The notes: generated from the sequence alone by a model not told the origin. Positions 35,578 through 45,630 are shown, counted from the stretch's first letter. The stretch: 48,664 nt of DNA from Bacteroidaceae bacterium (GCA_017381475.1 JAFOCD010000200.1:1-48664); one strand, 5' to 3'. Program-made: numbers and translations.

Positions 35578-36921
35578 TTAAGCGTTTTCAGATACCTTTT
35601 TGTTGAACTCATCAACAGAAACTTTCTCCTCGTTCAAGGTAATTGCAGCCTTGATAGACTGGATAAGTTTCACATCAACTGCACGGTTGATGAGAGCCTC
35701 GCGTGTCTTCTCCTGCTTGAGCATCTCCTTAGCGTAGTTCTCGAGCAAGTCCTCGGGAACATTTGCCATACCGTACTGAGCGAACTGGTCGCGTGTAGCG
35801 CCCTTGGCAACATTGAGAACATCATTGTCATCAATCTTAACCTCGAACTTCTTCGCGAGCTGCTCCTTAACCAAGTGCCAACGGAGCTCTGTAAGGCTCT
35901 TTTGGAACTCCTCCTCGCTTACTGTCTCACCCTCGGCCTTGTTTGAATCCATGATGCAACGGAGAATTGCCTCGTTGAACTCGAGCTTGCCAACCTTGTT
36001 CATGAGGTAGTCACGTACGTCCATCAACAACTTGTAGTCGCTCTCAACCTCGAAACGAGCCTCGAACTGCTCGGCAATCTTTGCACGGAACTCCTCCTCA
36101 CTCTTTACAGCGTCCTTGCCGAATGCAGCATCAAACACGTTCTGGTTGATCTCGCTTGCAACGAAGCGTGTAATCTCTGTAACTGCAAAAGTGAACTCGC
36201 CGTTGTGAGCAGCGACCTCGCTCTTCTCAACCTTGAGGAGTGAAGCCAACTCAGCCTCATTGCCATCGAATGCTGTGAAAGGATTGAATGTTACAACATC
36301 GTTGAGCTTTGCACCTGCAAAGAGAGCCTTCTGGTCATCGTTCTTCATGTATGAAGGCATCATCACAGCATCGCGTACAACAACACCGTCCTCAACAGCC
36401 TCAGTCAATGTACCCTTGAGCATGTCGCCATTCTCGTAAGCCTCAACCTGCTTGTACTCGCCACAACGCTGTGCGAAAGCATTTACCTGGCCCTGAATCA
36501 TCTCATCGGTTGGCTGGATCTTGTAGTATGCAAGTGCGTCGTTCTTGTCAAGAACTGCGTCGAACTTTGGAGCGAGAGCAATCTCGAACTCAAAAGTAAA
36601 CTCCTTGTCCTCAACCATATTGATGTTAGCCTGCTGCTCCTCGATTGGGAGTGGCTCACCAAGCATATCGATCTTGTTCTCTCTGATATACTCGAATATC
36701 TTTGTCTGCAACAACTTATTGATCTCCTCGGCCTTAACAGCAGTACCGTACTGCTTCTTGATCAAGCCCATAGGAACCATACCTGGACGGAAACCAGGGA
36801 TATTTGCCTTCTGGCGGAAATTTTTCAACTGCTTCTCAACCAAAGCCGAGTAATCGGCCTCCTGAATGTTTACCGAAAGGATTGCGCTTGTAGCATCCTG
36901 ATTTTTAAGTGTAAATTCCAT
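35578..36921 (-). CDS. tig: Trigger factor
   Basis: 447 residues. The ribosome-binding signature GFRPGMVP (43-50), followed by MGLIKKQYG, identifies the nascent-chain chaperone. The middle region (about 150-240), where the FKBP-type PPIase domain sits in E. coli, is divergent and I do not see the usual FKBP active-site residues. The C-terminal helical arms (about 260-430) are Lys/Glu-rich. It precedes clpPX as in many bacteria. The transcript carries an 85-nt leader. Confidence 0.92.
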   Translation of the reverse strand: MEFTLKNQDATSAILSVNIQEADYSALVEKQLKNFRQKANIPGFRPGMVPMGLIKKQYGTAVKAEEINKLLQTKIFEYIRENKIDMLGEPLPIEEQQANINMVEDKEFTFEFEIALAPKFDAVLDKNDALAYYKIQPTDEMIQGQVNAFAQRCGEYKQVEAYENGDMLKGTLTEAVEDGVVVRDAVMMPSYMKNDDQKALFAGAKLNDVVTFNPFTAFDGNEAELASLLKVEKSEVAAHNGEFTFAVTEITRFVASEINQNVFDAAFGKDAVKSEEEFRAKIAEQFEARFEVESDYKLLMDVRDYLMNKVGKLEFNEAILRCIMDSNKAEGETVSEEEFQKSLTELRWHLVKEQLAKKFEVKIDDNDVLNVAKGATRDQFAQYGMANVPEDLLENYAKEMLKQEKTREALINRAVDVKLIQSIKAAITLNEEKVSVDEFNKKVSENA

Positions 36922-37014
36922 TATATAAAAATTTTAATAATTTCATCTGTTCTAAAGGGCATAACCTTGCATTCCACTCAACAAGGCATACAGCACCCCT
37001 TAATTTAGAGCGCA

Positions 37015-37046
37015 CAAAAATACAACAAGTTATGCACAAAATCAAG
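37015..37046 (-). promoter_or_regulatory. Promoter of tig
   Basis: CTTG (37043-37046, complement), 20-nt spacer, TATTTTTG (37015-37022). Confidence 0.6.
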
Positions 37047-37108
37047 CAAAAACCGATTTTGTTGAAAACTTACACGGGACAAACGGAGAATTCACCGCCC
37101 GAATGACA

Positions 37109-40100
37109 TCACTTGACAAGGATTTTCTTGCCGCCGACAATGTATATTCCGGACTTGGGATCCAGCACACGCCTGCCACTAAGATCATATGCTGCATCTT
37201 CCTGCATTTTGTTACAGTCCACTACATCAAGAACTGCAGTATCATCACCCGGAGTGCCCACAGTCAGCACAAAAGGACAGTTCCAGACATTCTTGTCCTC
37301 ATAAAGCTCGGTCACATTGAGATTAAACTCGGCAAGATGTCCATCGGGCGCAGACTCATCCACCACAACCTTGAAATTCTTTGTAGATTCTGCATCCACA
37401 GGCAGGTAACTCATACCCACATTGCCCGTAACAACGGTAACATATGGGCTGGTTGTCGTGAGCACAAGAGTACTTCTCGATTTCTGCTCATATCTACCAT
37501 TGTTGACCATGGTAATCTCAAGGATATTCTCGCCCACGGCAAGCGATGCCGGATCTACAGACTTGATTTTAACGCTATAATCGGCCTTGCCGGTAACGGC
37601 TGTCACCACGGCCGAGCGCTCATACTCCTTGCCATTATAGACAGCTGACACACAGTAGGCGTATTCCGTGTCGGAAGAGAGACCGCTGTCGGTATATGAA
37701 AGCGCAGTTGTACCGGCGATGCATACGCCGTCACGATACACATTATAGCTTTGGGCATTCGCAACAGCACTCCATGAGACATTCACCTTACTTGTACCGG
37801 CTGCAGTTGCCACCACATTACCGGGGGCAGGCAACGGATTGCCCTCCACAGCCAATGAGAAGCGACTGTAGTTGTCATACACGAAACCGGTTGAGACATC
37901 CACTACATTGTGGAACATGGCATCATCGACATGCAGTATGTAGACATCATAGCCATAGTCCAACGCTGCCCACTGCTCATCGGTAAAGAAATGGCGTATT
38001 GCCACATAGACCTCCTTGCCCTCATAGGCCGACAAGTCAACAGTATACTCTCGCCAGCCATCGCCATCGGCTTTTGTTATACTCCACTCTGCCACAGTTT
38101 CAAAATCAGCAGCAGCCTTATTTCCACTCTCTGACACGGCAACGCCAAAATGCTCACCGAACCATGTACTCGAATGAACACGTGCCCAGAAACTGAATTT
38201 TCCGCCTGCAGCCACCTTTACTTTGGGAGAAACCAGATAGTTGTCAATTGGAACAGTGTACTCCATCATTGACGCCTGGCAATAGGTTTCGCTCATCATC
38301 TGCCCCATTCCCGAATGTGACTCGCCTACATTGCCAGCCCTGTGTATTCCTGCAACCGAAGAGTGCCACCACGCATGGTCACGCCCATCATTGCTGGCAT
38401 CAAATGTTGTCCACCCGGCAAAACCGTCCTTCACATAGCCGTCGGCATCCAGCCCCGGCTCAAACTCATAGACAAGACTCCTGACTGCGGTATAGTTGTC
38501 GGGGGTCGCATATATGTCAAAACTTATCGATATATTGTCGGGGGCAGACTCGTCAATATTCACCACGAACTGTACCGTGCACTCCTCGCCCACGGCCATG
38601 GCACCAAGCACAGCCTCATCATCAACCATTGTCACATAGGGCGACGAACACTCCATACGGACATTGGTCTCACCTGTTGTGGGGGCAGTACCCTCGTTCA
38701 CCATGTTTACATTGATTGCCACATTCTTGCCGGGTTTCACACTCTCGGGCCAAGACGAGCGACACACGATACGCGCATAATTGTCGAACACAACGACAAC
38801 CTCGTCGCTCCATTCATACGCACCTGTGACAGTGGTTACAGTCATGTACGCAGTATGCCCGTTGGGGACATTGGCCGTCGTGCTTATAACGAACACGCCA
38901 CCGGCCGAACCGCCGGATGACACTGCGTCAAAATGAACCACGCCCTTCTCAATTCTGACATACGGATCCGCGGTTGAGAGATGCACGCTCACATTGCCGT
39001 CGCTCGCACCCTTGCCCGTGTTGGCAACGGTAAAGGCAATCTCCATGCTCTCGCCTGTGGACATTGAATTGGGAGAATAGTCCACGAGCCTCATGTACGG
39101 GCGTTCATTTGTTGCCTCCACAGCATTCACGGCGGCAAGGGCATCTATGCGGCCCGAACCCGTCATATTGCTCTTCGATGCAGTCAGTTTCTTTGCGGTA
39201 GACTCAATGGTCTCACATATCTGCTCAGGTGTCAGCGCAGGATTCTTTTCAAGCATCAGAGCTATCACACCGGCAACGCAGGGAGTTGCCTGCGATGTGC
39301 CCGACATATACTTGTATTTGCCGTTCTCATCATGTTTCAATGAATAGATAAGGTCACCAGGTGCAACAATGTCGGGACGTATAAGGCCTATATGCTCTGC
39401 ATCAAAGGGATAATCGCCATATTCAGTACCTTGCCATGTCACAGGACCCTGCGATGACGAGGTCACATACTCATCGTTCGCATTGACCGAACCCACACAA
39501 ATTACACTTGTCAAACCGCCGGCATTAGCCTGCTGGTCGGGGTGGAGATATGGTGGAGGGCAAGCCGCAGGATAGTCAACATTATCGGGTGCACCATAGC
39601 TGTCGCCGTCATTTCCGGCAGCAGCACACACAGGCACGCCAAGCAGCAAGGCATTCTCGAATGTCCTACGCAGAAGCATTCTATCCGTCTCGCTTATCTG
39701 TGATCGCTTGAAACCCAGTGAAAGGCTGAGTACATTCGCGCCGTTCTCAATGGCAAACTCCACACCCGACATCATCTGCGCCGGTGTTCCACCACCGGCC
39801 CTGTTCACAACCTTCAAGGTCATCAGCGTGGCATCGGGAGCAACACCAGTCACATTGCCCACCGTTCCGTCTCCACATACAATTCCTGCACAATGGGTAC
39901 CATGTCCATAATCATCGGTGATATCGGCATTATTGGCCACGAAATTCCAACCATTGACAGGGTCATCCTTCTCACCGTCACCGTCCGTGTCGGCATATCC
40001 GCACCAAAGATGGTCCTTGAGGTCATAGTGGTCGGGGTTGGTACCCGAATCAAGTATCGCCACCACAATATTCTTTCCTGTATATCCCTGCGCCCAGACA

Positions 40101-40627
40101 TCATCGGCATTTACCTGGAACACATGGGGAGTCGCGCTATGCGAAGACGCTTTGACCATTGCTTGCGCGCTGACAGCAGCGTCAAAACCACGCACAACCT
40201 GTACCTCGCGGTTCTGCCCCACTGCTAGCACATCGGGGTGCGAAGCCAATGCCTCAACAACCTCTTTTGTAGCGTCACATGTAATCACATTGGCAATCCA
40301 ATGACAACTGATATTTGATACAAGGCCATCAATAGCAACCTTCTCAAGATATTCAAGAACTGCAGTCTGGCTATTGGCCGAGAACTCCTTCAACTCACCG
40401 ACAGCCACCTGTCTCAAGGCTCTTTTATCTTTGCACATTGCAGTACGCGCCTTGATCCGTGCTGGCTCAGCCTGTGATTTGAGTACAATGCTTACATTTG
40501 TCTTGTTACCTTCTGCATCCGCAAAAACCTGCCGATGCACCTTCCCTATTACACCATCCTGCTGCGCATAGCATAGACTGCAAAAGCCTATAAGTAAAGC
40601 GATTGCAAGAGCCTTTATATTTTTCAT
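37109..40627 (-). CDS. Secreted subtilisin-like serine protease with adhesin and Ig-like domains and a sorting-type C-terminus
   Basis: 1172 residues. A signal peptide (1-21, ending CYAQ) is followed by an inhibitor-like propeptide region (about 25-145) and an S8 catalytic domain. That domain has Asp193 (ILDSGT), His242 (GHGTH), oxyanion Asn339 (AAGND) and Ser445 (GTSQATP). A CARDB-like repeat region (about 510-760) comes next. A gingipain-type cleaved-adhesin/jellyroll domain (about 765-945) has a GWTTFDASNDG start and YLVSPKV. Then come a fibronectin III-like domain (about 960-1040, SWSAVANAQSYNVYRDG) and a second CARDB-like unit. The last 28 residues (YDLSGRRV...GIYIVGGKKILVK) look like a type IX secretion sorting tail. 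It is probably a surface or secreted protease for protein degradation. Monocistronic; the only promoter candidate is weak (GATGTTTG). Confidence 0.88.
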   Translation of the reverse strand: MKNIKALAIALLIGFCSLCYAQQDGVIGKVHRQVFADAEGNKTNVSIVLKSQAEPARIKARTAMCKDKRALRQVAVGELKEFSANSQTAVLEYLEKVAIDGLVSNISCHWIANVITCDATKEVVEALASHPDVLAVGQNREVQVVRGFDAAVSAQAMVKASSHSATPHVFQVNADDVWAQGYTGKNIVVAILDSGTNPDHYDLKDHLWCGYADTDGDGEKDDPVNGWNFVANNADITDDYGHGTHCAGIVCGDGTVGNVTGVAPDATLMTLKVVNRAGGGTPAQMMSGVEFAIENGANVLSLSLGFKRSQISETDRMLLRRTFENALLLGVPVCAAAGNDGDSYGAPDNVDYPAACPPPYLHPDQQANAGGLTSVICVGSVNANDEYVTSSSQGPVTWQGTEYGDYPFDAEHIGLIRPDIVAPGDLIYSLKHDENGKYKYMSGTSQATPCVAGVIALMLEKNPALTPEQICETIESTAKKLTASKSNMTGSGRIDALAAVNAVEATNERPYMRLVDYSPNSMSTGESMEIAFTVANTGKGASDGNVSVHLSTADPYVRIEKGVVHFDAVSSGGSAGGVFVISTTANVPNGHTAYMTVTTVTGAYEWSDEVVVVFDNYARIVCRSSWPESVKPGKNVAINVNMVNEGTAPTTGETNVRMECSSPYVTMVDDEAVLGAMAVGEECTVQFVVNIDESAPDNISISFDIYATPDNYTAVRSLVYEFEPGLDADGYVKDGFAGWTTFDASNDGRDHAWWHSSVAGIHRAGNVGESHSGMGQMMSETYCQASMMEYTVPIDNYLVSPKVKVAAGGKFSFWARVHSSTWFGEHFGVAVSESGNKAAADFETVAEWSITKADGDGWREYTVDLSAYEGKEVYVAIRHFFTDEQWAALDYGYDVYILHVDDAMFHNVVDVSTGFVYDNYSRFSLAVEGNPLPAPGNVVATAAGTSKVNVSWSAVANAQSYNVYRDGVCIAGTTALSYTDSGLSSDTEYAYCVSAVYNGKEYERSAVVTAVTGKADYSVKIKSVDPASLAVGENILEITMVNNGRYEQKSRSTLVLTTTSPYVTVVTGNVGMSYLPVDAESTKNFKVVVDESAPDGHLAEFNLNVTELYEDKNVWNCPFVLTVGTPGDDTAVLDVVDCNKMQEDAAYDLSGRRVLDPKSGIYIVGGKKILVK

Positions 40628-40679
40628 AGAAACATTATTTTCACAAACATCAATTCAGAATACCGACAGCAACAGAGAA

Positions 40680-41456
40680 TTAGAATTGGAACTCACGCTT
40701 ACGGAGCACAAAGTCGCGACCAAGATATTTCTCGCGCACAATTGGATTACCGGCAAGTTCCTCAGGAGTACCCTCAAAGAGCACACGACCCTCAAAGAGC
40801 AGATATGCACGGTCAGTGATACTGAGCGTCTCCTGCACATTGTGGTCAGTGATAAGAATACCAATATTCTTGTCTTTCAGTTTCCACACAATGTACTGGA
40901 TATCCTCAACGGCAATGGGATCGACACCGGCAAAAGGCTCGTCAAGCATGATGAATTTGGGGTCAATCGCCAAACAGCGCGCAATCTCTGTACGGCGCCT
41001 CTCACCACCAGACAGGCGGTCACCAAGATTCTTGCGCACCTTTTGCAGACGGAATTCAGCAATAAGGCTCTCCAATTTATCCTTTTGATAGTCAAGCGGT
41101 TTACCCGTAAGTTCAAGCACCGCAGCAATGTTATCCTCAACTGTCATCTTGCGGAAAACACTAGCCTCCTGCGCCAGATAACCAATGCCGGCACGGGCAC
41201 GCTTGTAAACGGGATATTTGGTTATATCCTTGTCATCAAGGAAAATACGGCCACCGTTGGGAATAACAAGCCCCGTCGTCATATAGAACGACGTGGTTTT
41301 TCCGGCACCGTTAGGGCCAAGCAGACCTACAATCTCGCCCTGTTTAACATTGAACGACACATCATTCACAACTGTACGCTTGCCATATCGCTTCACAAGG
41401 TTCTCGGTGCGCAGCACCGTAGCATCCTCATATTTGCCGGTAATATCAATTTCCAT
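40680..41456 (-). CDS. lptB: LPS export ABC transporter ATP-binding protein LptB
   Basis: 258 residues. Walker [10 protein letters not shown] is at about 47-55, the signature is [16 protein letters not shown], and Walker B is [13 protein letters not shown]. The block [18 protein letters not shown] and the close fit to E. coli LptB (241 residues) distinguish it from other ABC ATPases. It drives LPS from the inner membrane to the Lpt bridge. The first 10 residues and the tail [10 protein letters not shown] are slightly longer than in E. coli. Divergent from mlaEF. Confidence 0.92.
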   Translation of the reverse strand: MEIDITGKYEDATVLRTENLVKRYGKRTVVNDVSFNVKQGEIVGLLGPNGAGKTTSFYMTTGLVIPNGGRIFLDDKDITKYPVYKRARAGIGYLAQEASVFRKMTVEDNIAAVLELTGKPLDYQKDKLESLIAEFRLQKVRKNLGDRLSGGERRRTEIARCLAIDPKFIMLDEPFAGVDPIAVEDIQYIVWKLKDKNIGILITDHNVQETLSITDRAYLLFEGRVLFEGTPEELAGNPIVREKYLGRDFVLRKREFQF

Positions 41457-41486
41457 ATCGGGTTAGCTGTTAACTTTACATCACGG

Positions 41487-41518
41487 CGAAGATAATGCAT
41501 TTTTGCCGTTCAAACAAA
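41487..41518 (-). promoter_or_regulatory. Promoter of lptB
   Basis: TTTG (41515-41518, complement), 20-nt spacer, TATCTTCG (41487-41494), 31 bases before the ATG. Confidence 0.65.
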
Positions 41519-41587
41519 AAAACTCATATTTTATACCACAAATACAAGCAATGAAAGGTAATATGATGTTTATTAAACAAAAAGTGC

Positions 41588-41595
41588 TACCTTTG
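41588..41595 (+). promoter_or_regulatory. Putative -7 box of mlaEF
   Basis: TACCTTTG, exact -7 consensus, 24 bases before the chosen mlaE ATG at 41620. It lies downstream of the long-frame ATG at 41503, which it excludes. Confidence 0.5.
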
Positions 41596-41619
41596 CCCAT
41601 ATCTTATCGTTTAAAGACA

Positions 41620-42369
41620 ATGTTTCTCATAGACTCAATAAAAACATTCGGCCGTTATCTGATACTGATGCGGCAGGTTTTCAAGCGCCCCGAACGCTGG
41701 AGGATGTATTTCAGGCGCACACTCCACGAGATATACCAGTTGGGCATAAACTCAATCCCCATCGTGCTTGTCATCTCGCTGTTCATCGGAGCAGTACTCT
41801 GCATTCAGATGAAAACAAATGTAGAAAGCCCATGGATGCCTAAAATGGTAACAGGATATGCTACACGCGAGGTATTGTTGCTCGAGTTCTCATCGACAAT
41901 CATGTGTCTTATACTTGCAGGAAAGGTCGGCTCAAACATCACGTCCGAAATTGGAGCAATGAGAGTAACCCAACAGATAGATGCTCTTGACATGATGGGC
42001 GTCAACTCTGCCAACTTCCTGATATTGCCCAAAATCACAGGACTTGTGCTCACAATACCCATGTTGGTAATTTTCAGTATTGCAGCCGGCATTGGGGGTG
42101 CATTTCTCATTGGATATGTAACAGATATCATGACAGCCGAAGACCTGACTCTTGGCCTACAATACGACTTCACCCCATGGTTCATCTGGTACAGTATTAT
42201 AAAAAGCACATTCTTCGCATTTATAATCACCTCAGTTGCATCGTTCTATGGCTATAGCGTAAAGGGCGGTTCAATAGAAGTGGGCAAGGCCAGTACAAAC
42301 GCCGTTGTAAGCTGCAGCGTGCTGATACTATTCTCGGACATAGTTCTAACCAATATCATGATGCAATGA
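41620..42369 (+). CDS. mlaE: MlaE-family ABC transporter permease
   Basis: 249 residues from ATG 41620. The family pattern is visible: IYQLGINSIPIVLVISLFIGAVLCIQ (first membrane helices), the long central block EFSSTIMCLILAGKVGSNITSEIGAMRVTQQIDAL, and three C-terminal helices. This permease works with MlaF and a MlaD-type substrate-binding protein in phospholipid traffic between the membranes. The gene runs straight into mlaF with a 4-base overlap. No mlaD follows, so that component must be elsewhere or absent. Confidence 0.92.
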   Translation: MFLIDSIKTFGRYLILMRQVFKRPERWRMYFRRTLHEIYQLGINSIPIVLVISLFIGAVLCIQMKTNVESPWMPKMVTGYATREVLLLEFSSTIMCLILAGKVGSNITSEIGAMRVTQQIDALDMMGVNSANFLILPKITGLVLTIPMLVIFSIAAGIGGAFLIGYVTDIMTAEDLTLGLQYDFTPWFIWYSIIKSTFFAFIITSVASFYGYSVKGGSIEVGKASTNAVVSCSVLILFSDIVLTNIMMQ

Positions 42370-43133
42370 TCGAAGTAATCAACATACACAAGCAGTTCGA
42401 AGACAAAAGCATACTTAATGACATAAGTGCAACTTTCGAGAACGGCGTCACAAACCTCATTATTGGACAGAGCGGTGCAGGAAAGACTGTATTGCTCAAA
42501 TGCATAGTAGGACTGTTGACACCCGACAAAGGCAAAGTCATTTACGACGGGTGCGATGTAACGACATTGAAGCAGAAGGAAAAGATTGCCTTACGACGCG
42601 AAATCGGCATGCTGTTCCAGAGCGCTGCCCTGTTCGACTCCATGAGCGTACTTGAGAACGTAATGTTCCCGCTCGACATGTTCTCCAACATGACCTACAA
42701 GGAACGCCTTGCACGCGCAAAAGCCTGCTTAGACCGCGTGAACCTTATTGATGCACAAGAGAAATACCCCGAGGAGATTTCGGGCGGTATGCAAAAACGA
42801 GCAGCCATTGCACGTGCCATAGCCCTGAAACCAAAGTATCTCTTTTGCGACGAGCCAAACTCGGGACTCGACCCGCAGACATCACTCATCATAGACGAAC
42901 TGATACACAACATCACCCTGGAGGACAACATAACCACCATTGTCAACACACACGACATGAACTCGGTCATGAACATCGGCGACCACATCCTGTTCCTCTC
43001 GGGCGGCAACCTTGCTTGGGAAGGAAACAAAAAACAGATTCTTAACACCGACAACAAACCACTGAACGACTTCCTGTTCTCGAGCGAAATCCTACGCCAA
43101 GTAAAAGAGCAAGCACAAAATTCAAAACCATAA
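42366..43133 (+). CDS. mlaF: MlaF-type ABC transporter ATP-binding protein
   Basis: 255 residues. Walker A GQSGAGKTVLLK is at about 35-46, the signature is ISGGMQKRAAIARAI, and Walker B is LFCDEPNSGLDPQT. MQKRAAIARA and PNSGLDP are typical of the Mla/Ttg2 ATPases. It couples ATP use to the MlaE permease. Start overlaps the mlaE stop (ATGA). Confidence 0.93.
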   Translation: MIEVINIHKQFEDKSILNDISATFENGVTNLIIGQSGAGKTVLLKCIVGLLTPDKGKVIYDGCDVTTLKQKEKIALRREIGMLFQSAALFDSMSVLENVMFPLDMFSNMTYKERLARAKACLDRVNLIDAQEKYPEEISGGMQKRAAIARAIALKPKYLFCDEPNSGLDPQTSLIIDELIHNITLEDNITTIVNTHDMNSVMNIGDHILFLSGGNLAWEGNKKQILNTDNKPLNDFLFSSEILRQVKEQAQNSKP

Positions 43134-43172
43134 AAACATAAGGCAGCGATTGAATCGCTGCCTTATGTTTTT
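43132..43172. terminator. Bidirectional terminator between mlaF and der
   Basis: Near-perfect 20-bp palindrome (AAAAACATAAGGCAGCGATT with its complement), overlapping the mlaF stop region; works on both strands. Confidence 0.85.
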
Positions 43173-43195
43173 ATATAATCACCTCAACCTGAGAT

Positions 43196-43338
43196 TTTCA
43201 CTTCGCCTACTTCTATCTAATAAATATATTCAGATTTTTGAGAAGTTGGCTTCGTTTCACTCCGCCTACTTCCATCATCGGTAGAAAGAAAATTATCCTC
43301 ACTATGTTCGGACTACTTCTGCCTAATAAATATATTCA
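43196..43338. repeat. Degenerate duplication of the der 3' end
   Basis: A 26-base stretch at 43207-43232 matches the last codons of der (43313-43338) at 24 of 26 positions, in the same orientation. In addition, a 22-base block at 43196-43217 recurs at 43255-43276 (20 of 22 identical). So the space between der and mlaF carries decayed copies of the der terminus. Confidence 0.7.
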
Positions 43339-44626
43339 TCGGAACTCCGTGGAAGTTCCACTTGGCGCGGATCTTGTTCTCGAGGAAGCGCTTGTATGGG
43401 TCCTTTACATACTGTGGCAGGTTCGCAAAGAACAGGAACGAAGGAACGCGTGTCTCGTGCAACTGCATACAGTACTTGATCTTGATATACTTGCCCTTGA
43501 TTGATGGTGGCGGATAAGCCTCGATAAGCGGCAACATCTCCTCGTTGAACTTTGCTGTAGAGATTTTTCTCTGTGAGTTCAAGTAAACATCCTTTGCAGT
43601 CTCAAGTACCTTGAACACACGCTGCTTTGTCACAGCCGATGTAAAGATGATTGGGAAATCGACAAATGGAGCAAGACGCTCACGGATTGCGTTCTCAAAG
43701 AACTTCTGCACCTTCTCGCTTCTGTCCTCGACCAAATCCCACTTGTTGACAACAACTACAAGACCCTTCTGGTTACGCTGAATGATTGAAAAGATATTAA
43801 GATCCTGTGACTCGATACCGCGTGTAGCATCAATCATAAGGATGCAGACATCGCTGTTCTCAATGGCACGGATAGAACGAAGGACAGAATAATATTCAAT
43901 ATCTTCGCTTACCTTACCCTTCTTGCGGATACCGGCTGTATCAACCAGGTAGAAATCGAAGCCGAACTTTGTGTAGCGTGTGAGGATTGAGTCGCGTGTT
44001 GTACCTGCGATGTTTGTAACAATGTTACGATCCTCGCCAAGGAATACATTGATGATTGAGCTCTTGCCGGCGTTAGGACGGCCAACAACGGCAAAGCGTG
44101 GAATGTTCTCCTCGGGTGCCTCCTCGGCCTCCTTGGTAAACTTAGTCAATATCTCATCAAGCAAGTCACCTGTACCGCTACCGTTGGCAGCAGAGATACA
44201 GTGCATGTCACCAAGACCAAGGCTGTAGAACTCGGCTGTGCCATACTGCATCTCGTATGTATCGACCTTGTTGGCAACTACAAGCACGGGCTTCTTTGCA
44301 CGGCGAAGCATTGACGCCATCTCCATATCAAGGTCGGTCAAGCCATTCATGGCATCAACCACAAAGAGTATTACATCGGCCTCTTCAAGGGCGAGTGTAA
44401 CCTGATCGCAGATAGCCTCCTCGAACACATCGTCCGAGTTACGCACCCAACCACCTGTGTCCACAAGTGAAAATTCCTTGCCGCACCAGAAACAACGGCC
44501 ATACTGACGGTCGCGTGTAGTGCCAGCCTCGTCCGATATAATCGCCTGCTTTGTCTCGGTCAAGCGATTGAACAGGGTTGACTTACCCACATTGGGACGA
44601 CCTACAATTGCTACTAAATTTCCCAT
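43313..44626 (-). CDS. der: Ribosome biogenesis GTPase Der (EngA)
   Basis: 437 residues, the standard length. It has two tandem GTPase domains ([14 protein letters not shown] at about 8-21 and [14 protein letters not shown] near 180) and a C-terminal KH-like domain from about 350. NKVD and NKWD are the two G4 motifs. Der assembles the 50S subunit. It follows era by 11 bases. Confidence 0.97.
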   Translation of the reverse strand: MGNLVAIVGRPNVGKSTLFNRLTETKQAIISDEAGTTRDRQYGRCFWCGKEFSLVDTGGWVRNSDDVFEEAICDQVTLALEEADVILFVVDAMNGLTDLDMEMASMLRRAKKPVLVVANKVDTYEMQYGTAEFYSLGLGDMHCISAANGSGTGDLLDEILTKFTKEAEEAPEENIPRFAVVGRPNAGKSSIINVFLGEDRNIVTNIAGTTRDSILTRYTKFGFDFYLVDTAGIRKKGKVSEDIEYYSVLRSIRAIENSDVCILMIDATRGIESQDLNIFSIIQRNQKGLVVVVNKWDLVEDRSEKVQKFFENAIRERLAPFVDFPIIFTSAVTKQRVFKVLETAKDVYLNSQRKISTAKFNEEMLPLIEAYPPPSIKGKYIKIKYCMQLHETRVPSFLFFANLPQYVKDPYKRFLENKIRAKWNFHGVPMNIFIRQK

Positions 44627-44637
44627 AGATTATATCC

Positions 44638-45522
44638 TTAATCTTTTTGGTCGTAACCGAAACGGCGCAACTGACGGTCACTGTTACGCCAATCCTTGTC
44701 GACCCTTACATAAATTTCCAAAAATATTCTTTTCCCAAAGAATTTCTCAAGCTCGCGGCGAGCATCGGTAGCCACACGCTTCAGGGCCGAGCCCTCGTGA
44801 CCAATGATGATACCCTTCTGCGAATCGCGCTCAACATATATCAGCGCCTTTATATATATCTTTCCGTCGTCCTCCTTGAATTGCTCGACAACGGCCTCGC
44901 ACACATAAGGAATCTCCTTGTCATAGTGCAAAAGGATTTTCTCGCGTATAATCTCTGTCACAAAGAAACGCGCCGGCTTGTCGGTAAGTGCATCCTTCTC
45001 AAAATAAGGGGGAGATTCGGGCAGCAATTCCATAACGCGCTTCATCACCACATCGACATTGAATTTTGCAGTTGCCGATATTGGCAAAATCTCAGCCTCG
45101 GGAATGATTTCGTGCCACTGTTCAACCTTCTTCACAAGTTCGGCCTGATTGCTCAAGTCAATCTTGTTTATAAGCACAAGGATGGGGACATCGAGTTTGC
45201 GTACCTCGGCAATGAAATCGCTGTTCTTCTCTGGGCTCTCAATCATGTCGGTCACATAGAGCAACACATCGGCATCACGCAATGCCGAACGGGAGAAGCG
45301 CAGCATAGCCTCCTGCAGCTTGTAGTTTGGCTTGAGCACACCGGGAGTGTCCGAAAAAACAATCTGCGCATCATCGGTATTCAATATACCCATAATGCGG
45401 TGTCTTGTTGTCTGCGCCTTGAAAGTAGCAATAGATATTCTCTCGCCAACCAGAAGGTTCATCAATGTCGACTTACCGACATTGGGGTTACCTACAATAT
45501 TTACAAAACCGGCTTTATGCAT
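44638..45522 (-). CDS. era: GTPase Era
   Basis: 294 residues. G1 [14 protein letters not shown] (about 11-24), G3 DTPGVLKP and G4 NKIDL, then a KH domain (IIGHEGSALKRVATDARRE) that binds the 3' end of 16S rRNA. First gene of era-der, separated from rpmF by a terminator. Confidence 0.97.
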   Translation of the reverse strand: MHKAGFVNIVGNPNVGKSTLMNLLVGERISIATFKAQTTRHRIMGILNTDDAQIVFSDTPGVLKPNYKLQEAMLRFSRSALRDADVLLYVTDMIESPEKNSDFIAEVRKLDVPILVLINKIDLSNQAELVKKVEQWHEIIPEAEILPISATAKFNVDVVMKRVMELLPESPPYFEKDALTDKPARFFVTEIIREKILLHYDKEIPYVCEAVVEQFKEDDGKIYIKALIYVERDSQKGIIIGHEGSALKRVATDARRELEKFFGKRIFLEIYVRVDKDWRNSDRQLRRFGYDQKD

Positions 45523-45538
45523 AATGCTTCAATATGAG

Positions 45539-45574
45539 AAAAACGCACCTACAGAATGCCATAGGTGCGTTTTT
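45539..45574 (-). terminator. Terminator of the DUF177-rpmF operon
   Basis: 13-bp stem AAAAACGCACCTA with its complement around a 10-nt loop, followed by T-rich sequence on the minus strand. Confidence 0.85.
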
Positions 45575-45630
45575 GTCTTTGACAAAAAACTACCCGCGTC
45601 GGCAAACAGCGTCAGCGGTAGAACAATTAT

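Noticed and set aside
36922-37014. Possible riboswitch in the tig leader
   Set aside because: The 85-nt leader has only a short CCTTG/CAAGG stem and no match to a known riboswitch core.
41503-41619. Upstream in-frame extension of mlaE
   Set aside because: It contains the -7 box at 41588-41595 and adds a stretch not typical of the family.
44647-45537. Plus-strand open frame of 296 codons
   Set aside because: Lies entirely antisense to era, which is unmistakable; no family features.
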